A model generated the notes under the pieces. That model saw only the letters and a list, made by a program, of their open reading frames with translations, made no database searches and had not been told where the DNA came from. This document shows positions 23,187 to 32,818 of a stretch of DNA of 64,000 nucleotides, in pieces. How positions within the stretch are numbered: position 1 is the stretch's first letter; each line of letters begins with the position of its first letter. The translations under genes were made by a program, and so were the position numbers. The stretch comes from Apiosordaria backusii (lineage: Eukaryota > Ascomycota > Sordariomycetes > Sordariales > Lasiosphaeriaceae), in contig JAUKTV010000013.1 of NCBI GenBank assembly GCA_030549205.1, forward strand, positions 682,001 to 746,000. Reading direction: 5' to 3'.

Positions 23187-23854
23187 TGTGATGCCATACT
23201 GTCGAATTATGTATAGGAATAGCGCCAGAAAGAACCATTGCCTAGCCAGGTACCCGGCCTTGGATTCCTGATGTGACTGTAACTCCCGGAACGACACGAG
23301 CCGAAGTCCAAGTGTGATTGGTGGCAAGATTCACCCCCAGATTCAAGCGCACCATTCCCGGCATTCATTTGATAGACAGCCGCAGGTCTGCTTAATTACC
23401 TCTGTGGAAAGCCAACTGTTGTTTGTTTCCAAGACGGCTTTTGTTTCCCTACCAAGAGCAATAGCCAGTGTGGAGAGGTGCCGTCTGATGTAAATTGATT
23501 GGCGGGTCAACCACACTCGCTTTAACAGACGGCCCTTTTCGTGTGGGCATGATGCCTACCTAGGCTGAACCGAAAAGGTAATGTGAGAATCTGCTCCGCA
23601 CTTTCAGAGACACAAGCTTGTTGTACCATGCCCGCCAAGGCGCGCGATGCCGCTAAAACCGTTTCTCACGGCTTCGAGAGTTGCAAATTCGGGATGTGAA
23701 CCCGGTTTCCATCAATCACAAGCCATAACTAGTGTATCGAGGCCATGTAGCGCTACTTCGGCCGAGCCCATAAAGCCTTGTTACGCCCATGAGGCGTTGA
23801 CCTGGTCCCGGTACCTGGAACGGATCAGCCACTACTACCAAGACGTTGTCCAAA
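23187..23854. other. Intergenic: 3' flank of MDR gene and promoter of GH53 gene
   Basis: Carries the terminator region of the upstream gene and the promoter of the galactanase gene. No regulatory motif could be assigned with confidence. Confidence 0.45.
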
Positions 23855-24982
23855 ATGCTGCTCCCCTCGTTGTCAGCTCTGCTGCTGGCTGGGCTTCCAG
23901 CTGCGAATGCCGCCATCACCTACAAAGGTGTGGATTGGTCGTCTCTTCTCATTGAGGAAAGGGCCGGCATGTCCTTCAAGGACGTCAACGGCAATACCAA
24001 GCCCCTTGAGCGAATCCTGGTCGAGAATGGAGTCAACACCGTTCGTCAACGTGTTTGGGTGAACCCAAGCAACGGCGACTACAACATGGATTACAACATC
24101 CAACTGGCGAGGAGGGCAAAGGCTGTCGGGCTTGGCGTCTACATCGACTTCCATTACAGCGACACTTGGGCCGACCCGGGCAAACAGGGGATTCCCTCTG
24201 GCTGGCCGACCGACATTGACAACCTCTCATGGAAGTTGTACAATTACACCTTGGAATCCTGCAACAGGTTCCAAGATGCCGGCATTCAGCCCACCATCAT
24301 TTCCATCGGCAACGAAATCACACCCGGCCTGCTCTGGCCAACAGGAAGGACCAACAACTGGGCAAATATCGCGAGGCTGTTGCGCTCCGCCGCTTGGGGT
24401 ATCAAGGACTCGAGGCTCAGCCCCAAGCCCAAGATCATGATACACCTCGACAATGGATGGTAAGAAAAAATCGCTCTGGGGGTCTGCCGGCGCTGGACAA
24501 CGGACGTTGGTGCTAATGCATGTCAACACAGGAACTGGAACACTCAAAACAACTGGTACACAAACGTCCTGAGGCAGGGAACCTTTGAATCGTCCGACTT
24601 TGACATCATGGGGGTGTCGTTCTACCCATTCTACTCGGAGGCGGCTTCACTCAGCGCGCTCAAGACCAGTTTGACCAACATGGCAAACAGCTGGGGCAAG
24701 GAGATTCAGGTTGTCGAGACCAACTGGCCCGTCTCATGCCCGAACCCGAGATACCAGTTCCCAGCAGATGTCCGCAGCATCCCCTTTTCTGAGGCTGGAC
24801 AAGTACAGTATGTGACAAAGGTGGCAGACGTTGTTCGGTCAGTGAACCGGGGCAATGGTCTGTTTTACTGGGAGCCAGCTTGGCTGAACAACGCAGCCTT
24901 GGGTTCGTCTTGTCCTGAGAATACAATGTTTGCGTGGGGAGGGAGGGCGCGCTCTAGCATCTCCGTTTTCCAGCGTATTTAG
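23855..24982 (+). CDS. Secreted arabinogalactan endo-beta-1,4-galactanase (GH53)
   Basis: Cuts beta-1,4-galactan side chains of pectin outside the cell. Two exons, 23855-24459 and 24532-24982, give 351 aa, the usual GH53 size. A signal peptide (MLLPSLSALLLAGLPAANA) is followed by the mature start ITYKGVDWSSLLIEE. Family signatures: VRQRVWVNP, DFHYSDTWADPGKQ, then the acid/base glutamate in SIGNEITPGLLWP (E154). The nucleophile is in VVETNWPV (E264), and FYWEPAWL lies near the end. The intron joins HLDNGW to NWNTQ. An in-frame TTG nine bases upstream is not a start. Probably induced on plant cell-wall material and carbon-catabolite repressed, but I did not identify a specific site. Confidence 0.95.
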
Positions 24983-25521
24983 GGGATAGCATTGTCGTAG
25001 CTTTTACGGATAACCTGGAGCTGCAAGAACAACTCTCATCATCCCTTGATCTGTGCTGATAGCTGTGATCCGTGATGTTGATACATGGTGATGAAAGAGT
25101 GTCAGAGACGAAAATAAAAGAGACTGTCAACAGCACCAGGGCAGGAGATACCCGTAGCTGAAAAGGCCACTCCACGATTGCCGTCAAATTGATATGACGT
25201 ACGCTGTGAGTCGCGAGAGACGCGTTGACGGTGAACTGAGTGCTGCAAGTGGAGCCAAGCAGTGAATGGCCTGCCCCACCAGCCACAGCACAAGCCACAT
25301 TACGGCCACAGCCACCAATCAACCAAACGCGGGGCTTGTGAGGGCACTGAGCCCTACGAATTTTGTGAGTGGGTCCCGAAAGAACTGCGCTGACCACTCG
25401 CTAGGCTTCTTGCGCTCACCCAAGTCAAATCCACCTCCCGAATCGCGACTGTCTGAATTTCGCTCTTCGATACCAGCACTATCGAACCGAGCGAGATCGT
25501 GATCACTCGACAACCGACAAC
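24983..25521. other. Intergenic: GH53 3' flank and promoter of uS19 gene
   Basis: 3' region of the galactanase gene and promoter of a ribosomal protein gene. The leader before 25522 is CGA-rich. No other feature recognised. Confidence 0.45.
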
Positions 25522-26313
25522 ATGGCTGACGAATACGTATGTCCAACCTCTCGCTGCTGCCGTTGATTGATGGAACAACGATGGCTGCTGTCTCATCTGG
25601 GAGAGCGAAAGATGGCTGACAACTCAATCAACAGGACGCCGAGCAGGCCGCTGAGATCAAGAAGAAGAGAACCTTCCGCAAGTTCTCTTACCGCGGTATC
25701 GATCTCGATGCGTAGGTGCCCTCAATCCGATTGTTTTTGCCCGCACACTGTTCACGACAAATACGGAAATGCTCGAAAGAGGAGGACGATGCTTGGGGGA
25801 TCTAATGTGATTGTGGAAACTTGGGAAATCGAAGGATTGGGTGTACTTAACGTCCAAAGCAAAATGCTGACCTGCTGTCCGCAACAGTCTCCTCGACCTG
25901 ACCTCCGATGAGCTCCGCGATGTCGTCCACGCCCGTGCCCGCAGAAAGATCAACCGTGGTCTTAAGCGCCGCCCCATGGGCCTCATCAAGAAGCTCCGCA
26001 AGGCCAAGCAGGAGGCCAAGCCCAACGAGAAGCCCGACCTCGTCAAGACTCACCTCCGTGACATGATTGTCGTTCCCGAGATGATCGGCAGCGTCGTCGG
26101 TATCTACTCCGGCAAGGAGTTCAACCAGGTGGAGATCAAGCCTGAGATGGTTGGCCACTACCTTGGCGAGTTCTCTATCTCATAGTAAGGCTTCCCCCCC
26201 AAAAGACGTGTCTGAAAGTGTTAGATGGCTGACCCCCCTCTAGCAAGCCTGTCAAACACGGTAGACCAGGTATCGGTGCTACCCACTCTTCTCGTTTCAT
26301 TCCCCTGAAGTAA
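25522..26313 (+). CDS. RPS15: 40S ribosomal protein uS19 (S15)
   Basis: Component of the head of the small cytosolic ribosomal subunit. Four exons, 25522-25536, 25635-25711, 25888-26184 and 26244-26313, give 152 aa, the typical eukaryotic length. The first exon encodes only MADEY. Characteristic segments are KKKRTFRKFSYRGIDLD, RARRKINRGLKRRPMGLIKK, KTHLRDMIVVPEMIGS and the conserved C-terminus KPVKHGRPGIGATHSSRFIP. All joins keep frame. Three introns packed into the gene, the first right after the start, match other fungal ribosomal protein genes. Confidence 0.96.
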
Positions 26314-26939
26314 GGGCTGGGATATTGGTGGTTCTTGCATTCAGTCTCTCATGGGTTCGGCGAAACGGGACAACGGTCTGCTCGCGGGCATGATACGCAA
26401 TGCGTGCAATGCCCTGGCTATCTTGGTTTTAGGGAAAAGATAGGACAGAAAAGAGCAATTCGAGTGCTGATTCCGACAACAACAACCGCACAACGCTTGA
26501 TGGTGCGCTCTGAAGTGATGAACAGAGAGCTCCTCGATGGACCTCTTCATGATGATTCATGCCAACAAAATGGGACGGACGTCTGGGCCGTAGTTATCAG
26601 TCTGCGAAGTTAGACCAATAGCACACTCCTGATTCGAGCAATTTTTGATGTCAAAACGCTGTATTTGTTGTTGTATCGAGGTCTCATGTATCCCCTTCAA
26701 CTTGTCCGATCATAATAAGAGAAACAATTACCAAAAGAGTCCGCTATGTTAATACCAAGCCAAAGCTCAAATCCAAAGTCCTTTTCCTCATACACATCCC
26801 CTCCTATCTCCACCAAACCATTACTTTTTCATAACCACCACACCTCATCTAGCGCAACCTCATCTCCGGGAAACCTGTTCTTCACCGCGCTAGAATACAT
26901 TTTCGAATGAATCCACCTGGCCACCCTGTTTTTTGTTCT
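26314..26939. other. Convergent intergenic region (uS19 / SET protein)
   Basis: 3' flanks of two converging genes; C/A-rich to the right. No other feature recognised. Confidence 0.5.
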
Positions 26940-28222
26940 TCACAAAACACAGCAAGCGCGGTTGGGCCCCGAGTCGCACGTCGAGCACAAGCAGGTAAAA
27001 GTTTGATGCTGCTTGCCATAGTCCCACGTGAGTTCTTCTCCTCTCTTGATGGGCCGCTTGGCCTGGACGACGATGTGGTGGGGTTCAATAAACTTTGCCA
27101 GACCGCCGGGGCCGATGCGCCATTCGCAGTTGGGGCCTTTGGGGTGGTGTTTCCTTGAGGAGGTGGTTGAGGAGGTGCCGGGGGGTTGGGAGGGTTGGGA
27201 GGGTTGGCTTGAGTGGCCTGAGGGGGGGTTGGAGTTGTTGGAATTGTTGTCGGCAGCGTTGTTGTTGTCATGGTTGTTATCACCAGCGGTGTTGTTGTCG
27301 GTGTCGTTGGAGTTATCACTACTGTTATCACCAGCGTTGTCACCGATGTTGTTGTTACCGGTGTTGTTGATGCTGTCGCCCGCATTGTCGCCACCACTGC
27401 CAGTGCCGCCGTCGTTATTGTTGCCCGTAAGGTTGGCATCCGAATTATCCGCTGACACAACCGACGACGACCCCGACCCCGATGCCGAAGCCTCATCCAA
27501 CGACTTCTTCCGAAGCTTTTGCTTAGGAGTACAGCAATGATTAATCAGACTCGCCAGAATGTATATCGTAGCCTTGCACGTCGCCTTCGGGTCGCGATTC
27601 GGCACACCCTTGAAGTCCTGAAAAGCATAACCCCTGAAGAAGTCGGCACATATCTTTACCCTCTTGTCGATATCCGCCGTCCTACCGCCGCGTGCCAAGA
27701 CCACATCGTAAAGCTTGAGAACATGCTGCTTGTACTCCTCCTCCGTCACCTGCTGTCCCGGTCCGGAAACCAATCTCCCGTGCTTGAGCTGAAAACCCAT
27801 GTTCTGAAGGACGGTGGACTTTTGAAGCTGGGCGTAGGTCGGAAAAAGCAAGCCCATTTCGGTGGCCACACCGGGAAAGGCAAACTGCATAAACCTGCTG
27901 GAATATTTGTTCTGCATCAGCGTCATAACTTCTCGAAATTGGTCTGGCCCGTGGGCTTTGTCGTTGATCTGGCGGAACTGGCAGAAGTTGGTCGGTCCGA
28001 TTACGGGGGCCTCGTGGAAGATATATTCTCCTGCTTCAAAGTCGCGGGCGGCGAAGATGCCGTAGCCGATGTCCGGGTCAACGAAGGCCAAGTAGACTGC
28101 TGGGAGGTCTTTGGGCGCGTTGTGCAAGGCATTTTCGGGGATCTATTGAGTGATGGAAGCAGTGTTAGCGAAGCTGAGGATTGGTTTACTACCATGTGTC
28201 GGGTCTGGGCGGTGTATGTCAT
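26940..28222 (-). CDS. SET-domain protein with low-complexity insertion
   Basis: Probable lysine methyltransferase. Exons 28222-28193 and 28142-26940 give 410 aa. The intron has donor GTAGTA, branch CGCTAAC and acceptor ATAG, and fixes the frame so that the start is MTYTAQTRH. The SET domain begins with YLAFVDPDIGYGIFAARDF and ends with GEELTWDYG, followed by a post-SET-like CLCSTC. The core motif is split: INHCCTPK is followed by about 125 residues rich in Asn, Asp, Gly and Ser (such as NNTAGDNNHDNNNAADNN), and then PNCEWRIGPG resumes the domain. In most relatives HC(C/S)xPN is continuous. The inserted stretch is in frame and made of imperfect triplet repeats. Substrate unknown; a fungal orphan SET group is likely. 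Confidence 0.8.
27136..27530 (-). repeat. Imperfect triplet-repeat block inside SET domain
   Basis: About 395 bases of degenerate repeats (GTTGTTGTC/GTTATCACC-type on the plus strand) encode an Asn/Asp/Gly/Ser-rich stretch in the SET protein. The block keeps the reading frame and separates INHCCTP from NCEWR. The composition implies growth by replication slippage. Confidence 0.7.
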
Positions 28223-28731
28223 AACATATGCATATATCAGAGTAGGGCTGAAGCTGAGAGAGGAAAACGAACGAAAAACGTGCTTTTCCTGTCTTGCTGG
28301 CGTCAAAGCCGCCGCTCTGACCAGAGTCGTCTCCCATGGTGGTGCACGAAAATAATGTCAGCTAAGAAAGTTGTCGTCCAAAATGTGTGCCAATTCCAAT
28401 GGCTGAGTTGACGATGCTGTTGGTAATGTGTGCATGAGCTTGAGCTTCGCGCGGGGGAGGCGAAGCAGGAAGTCCAAAAAGGCGAGAGAGAGATGACGGG
28501 ATGGTACGGGAATATACAAAAAGAAGGAGTGCTTGTGCAATTGAAGAGTAACAGAAGGAATGCGGAAGTGTATCGAGAAGAGGTCAAGGAAGCGACGTTG
28601 TGTTGTGGTTGACCAATGCCGCTCGGATTCTACCTATGTACATGTGCCACAACACCCAAAGTGGGTAATGTATCTTGGTATGATGAACGCGCGAGGAAAT
28701 GATGATGTAGGACCTTTTAAAAATCAAGTAG
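28223..28731. other. Intergenic: promoter of SET gene and 3' flank of complex I gene
   Basis: An upstream ATG at 28337 opens another frame, but it does not join the SET frame through the identified intron, so it is treated as leader sequence. No further feature recognised. Confidence 0.45.
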
Positions 28732-29704
28732 TTACTGCTGGGCAGCCGCCGCAAGCTTCGCCGCCTTCCGTTCCTCCTCCTTGAGATGCTGCTGCTGATA
28801 ATGGGCAACCACCTTGTCAATATTCACGTAGTGACCAGCCGGAACGTTGAAGGGGGAACCGGTGTTGAAAACCCTGTCACGTGTCAGCATGCATGCAGTG
28901 CACCAATAGCAATCTACGAGTTTGTGAGCACAGCGCTTGTCTCGTGGGCTGGGGCATCGGGGGAACAATATTGCTCGTCCGGCTATCTCGGCCTGGTTGC
29001 GACTCGAGAAGCTTCAGATGAGTTCTTGGACCAGAAGCAATTAAACCCAATTGAGGCCTCCTCGCCAAATCAAGAGCTGCCCAAGAGGGTCTCCTTGCAA
29101 TATCCAGTTCAGAAAGCCAATTGAGCGAGCAACTGCCCCCCCAAAGATGCAACCGTACTCCAACAAGACAGAACGCTGCTCCCAGATTCTCTTCAGACCG
29201 TGGACGTAGTAGGAAGGTCGAGAACGTACTCAGGGAATCTCAGCTCGTGGGTTCTGTTGCGCGGGGCGTTGAGCATGAGATGTTTGTCTTGGGCGGCCTG
29301 CTCAACAGCCGCGGCGAGCAAGTCGTTTCGTGTCTCCCAAGTCTGGTGGAGGTCTGCCCATTCCTTCAACCACTTGCTGAATGTCGATAGCTCGCCGTCT
29401 TTGCCGGGACGCGAGACCTTGTAGACAACCCAGGTGCCAGCGAGTATGGCAGCCGTGAGATAGAAGCCAGTCTATTCCACCAAGTCAGCGCGTGTCCACA
29501 ACATGTATCCTCGACTTGCTGATAGGTCCAATTCACAGCCATGACGGAATTGGCAGTGGGCGAACGTACTCCAAGCTTCTCCTCGACGGTGTGCTCGTGG
29601 TGGTGGTCGTGACCGTGGCTCGAGCCATAGCGTCTGGTGTTGCGAACGGCCTGCGGCCGGGCTTGCCGGGCGAACAGAGCCGCTCTCTGTCTGATAGCCA
29701 ACAT
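28732..29704 (-). CDS. Probable mitochondrial complex I accessory subunit (17.8 kDa type)
   Basis: Likely a small accessory subunit of NADH:ubiquinone oxidoreductase in the inner mitochondrial membrane. Three exons, 29704-29570, 29471-29230 and 28873-28732, give 172 aa with all joins in frame. The N-terminus is a presequence (MLAIRQRAALFARQARPQAV) followed by a His-rich stretch (HGHDHHHEH). A single membrane segment FYLTAAILAGTWVVYKV comes next. The rest is soluble and charged, with WETRNDLLAAAVEQAAQDK and a helical end HYVNIDKVVAHYQQQHLKEE. I place it with the Neurospora 17.8-kDa subunit from memory of its layout; no alignment was possible. At least, it is a small mitochondrial single-pass protein. 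Confidence 0.65.
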
Positions 29705-30484
29705 GGTGGTGGTTGTCGTCCTCGTCGTCACTTGTGGGATCGGGCGGTCGGTTTGCGCGTGGAGCTGGGCTCTTGATCCGTTCAAGCTCAGAGGATCCAC
29801 CTTGGTCCTCCGCAGCCCCGCTCTTGCTGTCGTTCTCCCCAGGGAAGATTCAAAACCGCAATCGGAGTTATGACGAGCGCGGTGACTCGATATCGAAGTT
29901 ATAGGGCTATCAAATCGCTATGCCCCTCGAGAAGGTGTTGGTGAGCGACAATTTGCCGATGAGCTTGCGTTCACCATGCACGCATCCCGCTCTTGGCATC
30001 ATCGGGTTGCGGAAGAGACACGTGACTTTGATGTCAGAGCTCCCTCATGATTTAGTGGCGTTGGGTCTCTGACAAGGCTGAGGGCTGAGGCAAGAACCAA
30101 GTAAATGGTGGGGCGTCTCAGCCAGGAACTGACCAATCAGCATTTGCCCCGTAAAGTATACACCCAACCCTCGATTTCAGTGTGTTAGCTTCGCCCTTTG
30201 GAGTAGGTATTTCAAGGAGGCAAAGTTCAGAGCAACAGTCAATCTGTCCTTTCTTTTACCTTCGAATCGAGTCATTTGACTGGAGCTGGTGTGTGAGATT
30301 TGCAACAAGAGGCCAAGTTTGGGTTTGTCCAGAGTATTTAGTTCCGTCTCAGTTGACAGCTGGATCTCATTCATCATTTCACTTCACTTAACTTTCAGCT
30401 TCAGCCTCCCAGCCAAGGTCGTCCGAGAACCTTTTTCTCAACATCAGTGTCACAACTGACGAATTGGCTAGGAACCGGCTAAAG
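29705..30484. other. Divergent promoter region (complex I subunit / SIL1)
   Basis: 780 bases between head-to-head genes. A CCAAT-type sequence (GACCAATCAGCA) lies near 30132. No coding feature; the 67- to 78-codon frames here lack support. Confidence 0.5.
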
Positions 30485-31759
30485 ATGCTTCCACTGAGCC
30501 TTCTCGGCTTTATTGGCCTGATGGTTATGGGTACTTCAGCCTCCTCCGAGGATCCTCCATCACCATCACCATCCGCCGACGTGGAACTTATATGCCACAC
30601 CTCCAACCCAGCAGAGTGCTATCCCAAAATATTTCAACCAACCCACGAGTTCCAGATCGTTCACCCGGACCAGGACCTACCATTAGGTCTTCATGTCAGA
30701 CTCGACATCAACACCGGCCAAAAAGAAGCCAAAATCAACATTCCAGATGAAGAGGTCGACCCATCGTTAGCCGGTCTGCCAGTGGACTCCTCCATAGTCA
30801 CCGTCGACACACCAGACACAGAACCAGAACCCGCCCAAAAGCCAAGGAAGCTCCCCAAAAACGCCCCCAAATACGACCCGGACGGCAAAATAAAGGAACC
30901 CCCCAAGAGCAATCCCGATGCTGGCAACGACGCCGCTGCCTTCTTCGAGTCCCTCTCTTATCTCAAAAAAGGTCTCGACATTGACTCAGCCCTTGAATCC
31001 CTCTCCGACGTCTCCCATGACATCTACTACGGCCTCAAGATAGCTGAAGACTACGACACCATCGCCAACCTCTTCTGTCTGGCTAACAACCCTGCCATTT
31101 TTGCCCCTTCCCCATCGCCAGAAACCCTCTCCCGCGCCAGATTGGCCGCTCTTACCCTGTCGTCTGTCACTCAAAACAACCCTAAAGCCCTCGCCGAAAT
31201 CGAAACCCACTGGCCCAAGCTGCTCACCACCTCTTGCTCAGACGAGCCCCTTTCAACTCTCATCTGGCGCCTGGTGCCCCCCTCCCCTGGAACCCCTGAC
31301 CCAGCTGTCTCCAAAGCCCGTATCTCCTCCATCACCGGCCTGTTGAGATCATCCACCATCCGGTCTCACTTCCTCTCCAACGGCGGGATGGAGCAAATCC
31401 TTCAAATCCTCAACCTGCAAGATTCCCAAAACGGGGACTTTGAGCCCGCTGCTAGAAAAGCGGCGTTGTTGGTGTTGGATAATTTCCTCGATGGGGATAT
31501 GGGCGCCTCCCTTGGGGAGTGGCCTGTGGGGACTCAACAAACGGATGACGTCTGTGAGGGGAGACACAAGGAGGGCAAGGAGCCAGTGGAGAGGTGCTGG
31601 GATTGGCATGCTCACAAATGGGCGAAGGGAAATAAAAAAGATAAGGAGCACTGGAGCCATGAGTTACTTAAGAAGGTGACGGAGCAAAGGAGGGTGAATA
31701 ACAAGGGGGGCAAGAAGAAGAATGGGAGTGCGAGTAGGGGTGGGAAGGAGGAGTTATAA
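30485..31759 (+). CDS. SIL1: Nucleotide exchange factor SIL1 (ER)
   Basis: SIL1 releases ADP from the ER Hsp70 Kar2/BiP and so drives protein translocation and folding. Single exon, 424 aa. A signal peptide (MLPLSLLGFIGLMVMGTSAS) is followed by VELICHTSNPAECYPKIFQP, the conserved N-terminal block with paired cysteines. The middle is a helical armadillo-like array, including IYYGLKIAEDYDTIANLF, with an HFLSNGGMEQILQIL repeat. The C-terminus is basic and ends in KEEL, an HDEL/KDEL-like ER-retention signal. The in-frame TTG upstream is not a start. The protein fits the family in length, order and localisation signals. Confidence 0.92.
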   Translation: MLPLSLLGFIGLMVMGTSASSEDPPSPSPSADVELICHTSNPAECYPKIFQPTHEFQIVHPDQDLPLGLHVRLDINTGQKEAKINIPDEEVDPSLAGLPVDSSIVTVDTPDTEPEPAQKPRKLPKNAPKYDPDGKIKEPPKSNPDAGNDAAAFFESLSYLKKGLDIDSALESLSDVSHDIYYGLKIAEDYDTIANLFCLANNPAIFAPSPSPETLSRARLAALTLSSVTQNNPKALAEIETHWPKLLTTSCSDEPLSTLIWRLVPPSPGTPDPAVSKARISSITGLLRSSTIRSHFLSNGGMEQILQILNLQDSQNGDFEPAARKAALLVLDNFLDGDMGASLGEWPVGTQQTDDVCEGRHKEGKEPVERCWDWHAHKWAKGNKKDKEHWSHELLKKVTEQRRVNNKGGKKKNGSASRGGKEEL

Positions 31760-32818
31760 GTTGGGGGATGACCTCGACTGTGTTGAGGATGTGATGATAT
31801 ATAGAGAGAGAGAATGTTATATACCCAGGAGGAGTAATCCGTATAATGGATGTTAATAGAGCAAGACACATAAACACATGAATGCATAGAGTGTGGTTCT
31901 TGGAAAAAGTGCAGCTGCATATGCTTGGTGAAATGTGATATTTTCTCTCAGCACCTCGTCCCGATAACGTGACAACAGATAGCAGCGTACCATTATGGCC
32001 TCTGGAGAGTGTCTTAGATCAAGGAGCTCAACATGACGCTAGCGCAAATAACAACAAGAGATCCTAACAACAAAGTCGCCATCTAACTGCTTTCCGAAGC
32101 GGTTTCTACTGGCAAGTCGATCATCTCAAAGGTGGTGAAATTGCACAGTCGCATACCAATAAAGAGCCAAATAGAACAAAATTTGAGCAGAGGTACACAC
32201 AAAGTGGTGTTCACGCTCTCTTGAACATATCTGAATAACAAGACCAAAATGACGGGAAGCGTAAGATAAGGTATCACATCCAACACGGGACCAAAAGTGA
32301 TAGTGGTAGGTAGAGTAGATATTAACATCAAAGAAATACTCCTCAAGTGGTATTATATGTCCCTATGCAGGACCAACAGACAGACAACAAACCTCCTCGC
32401 GAAAATAACCTAGCGCTGTACTTGTGTGAGGCGAGTGTGGTATACTAAAGAAAAAGAAGATACAATAGACTTAATCCCTCCCCGCAAAAGAATATTCCTC
32501 CCTTTCCAGAAACGACAGACTGAAAAGAAAAATAAAACGCCCAAACTGCCTTTCCTCTCTCCCAACAGGTATCAAGTATCCTTTTTGGTCGTCATAACAT
32601 TCGTCAAGGAAAAGAACAACTCCTCTCCAACCCTGCAACTCCACGAAAGATATCCTCCTCCTCCTCTTCTTGCCTTAATTCATCAAAACTCCTTCTCGCC
32701 TCGCTCCATCCAACTTTGTCTTGTGCGTATATGTATACGTACACCTATCCAAACACCCATAATCCAACAATTGCATTTCTCTTCGATCCAAACACAATTA
32801 AACCCCCTCTTGTATTGG
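31760..32818. other. Convergent intergenic region (SIL1 / MPS1)
   Basis: 1.06 kb of 3' flanking sequence, AT-rich in the middle. No gene or RNA recognised. Confidence 0.5.

Noticed and set aside
27028..27540. 170-codon plus-strand frame rich in Leu/Val
   Set aside because: Antisense reading of the triplet repeat inside the SET gene.
28143..28337. ATG at 28337 as the start of the SET protein
   Set aside because: That frame does not join the SET frame through the well-formed intron at 28192-28143. The frame beginning at 28222 does.
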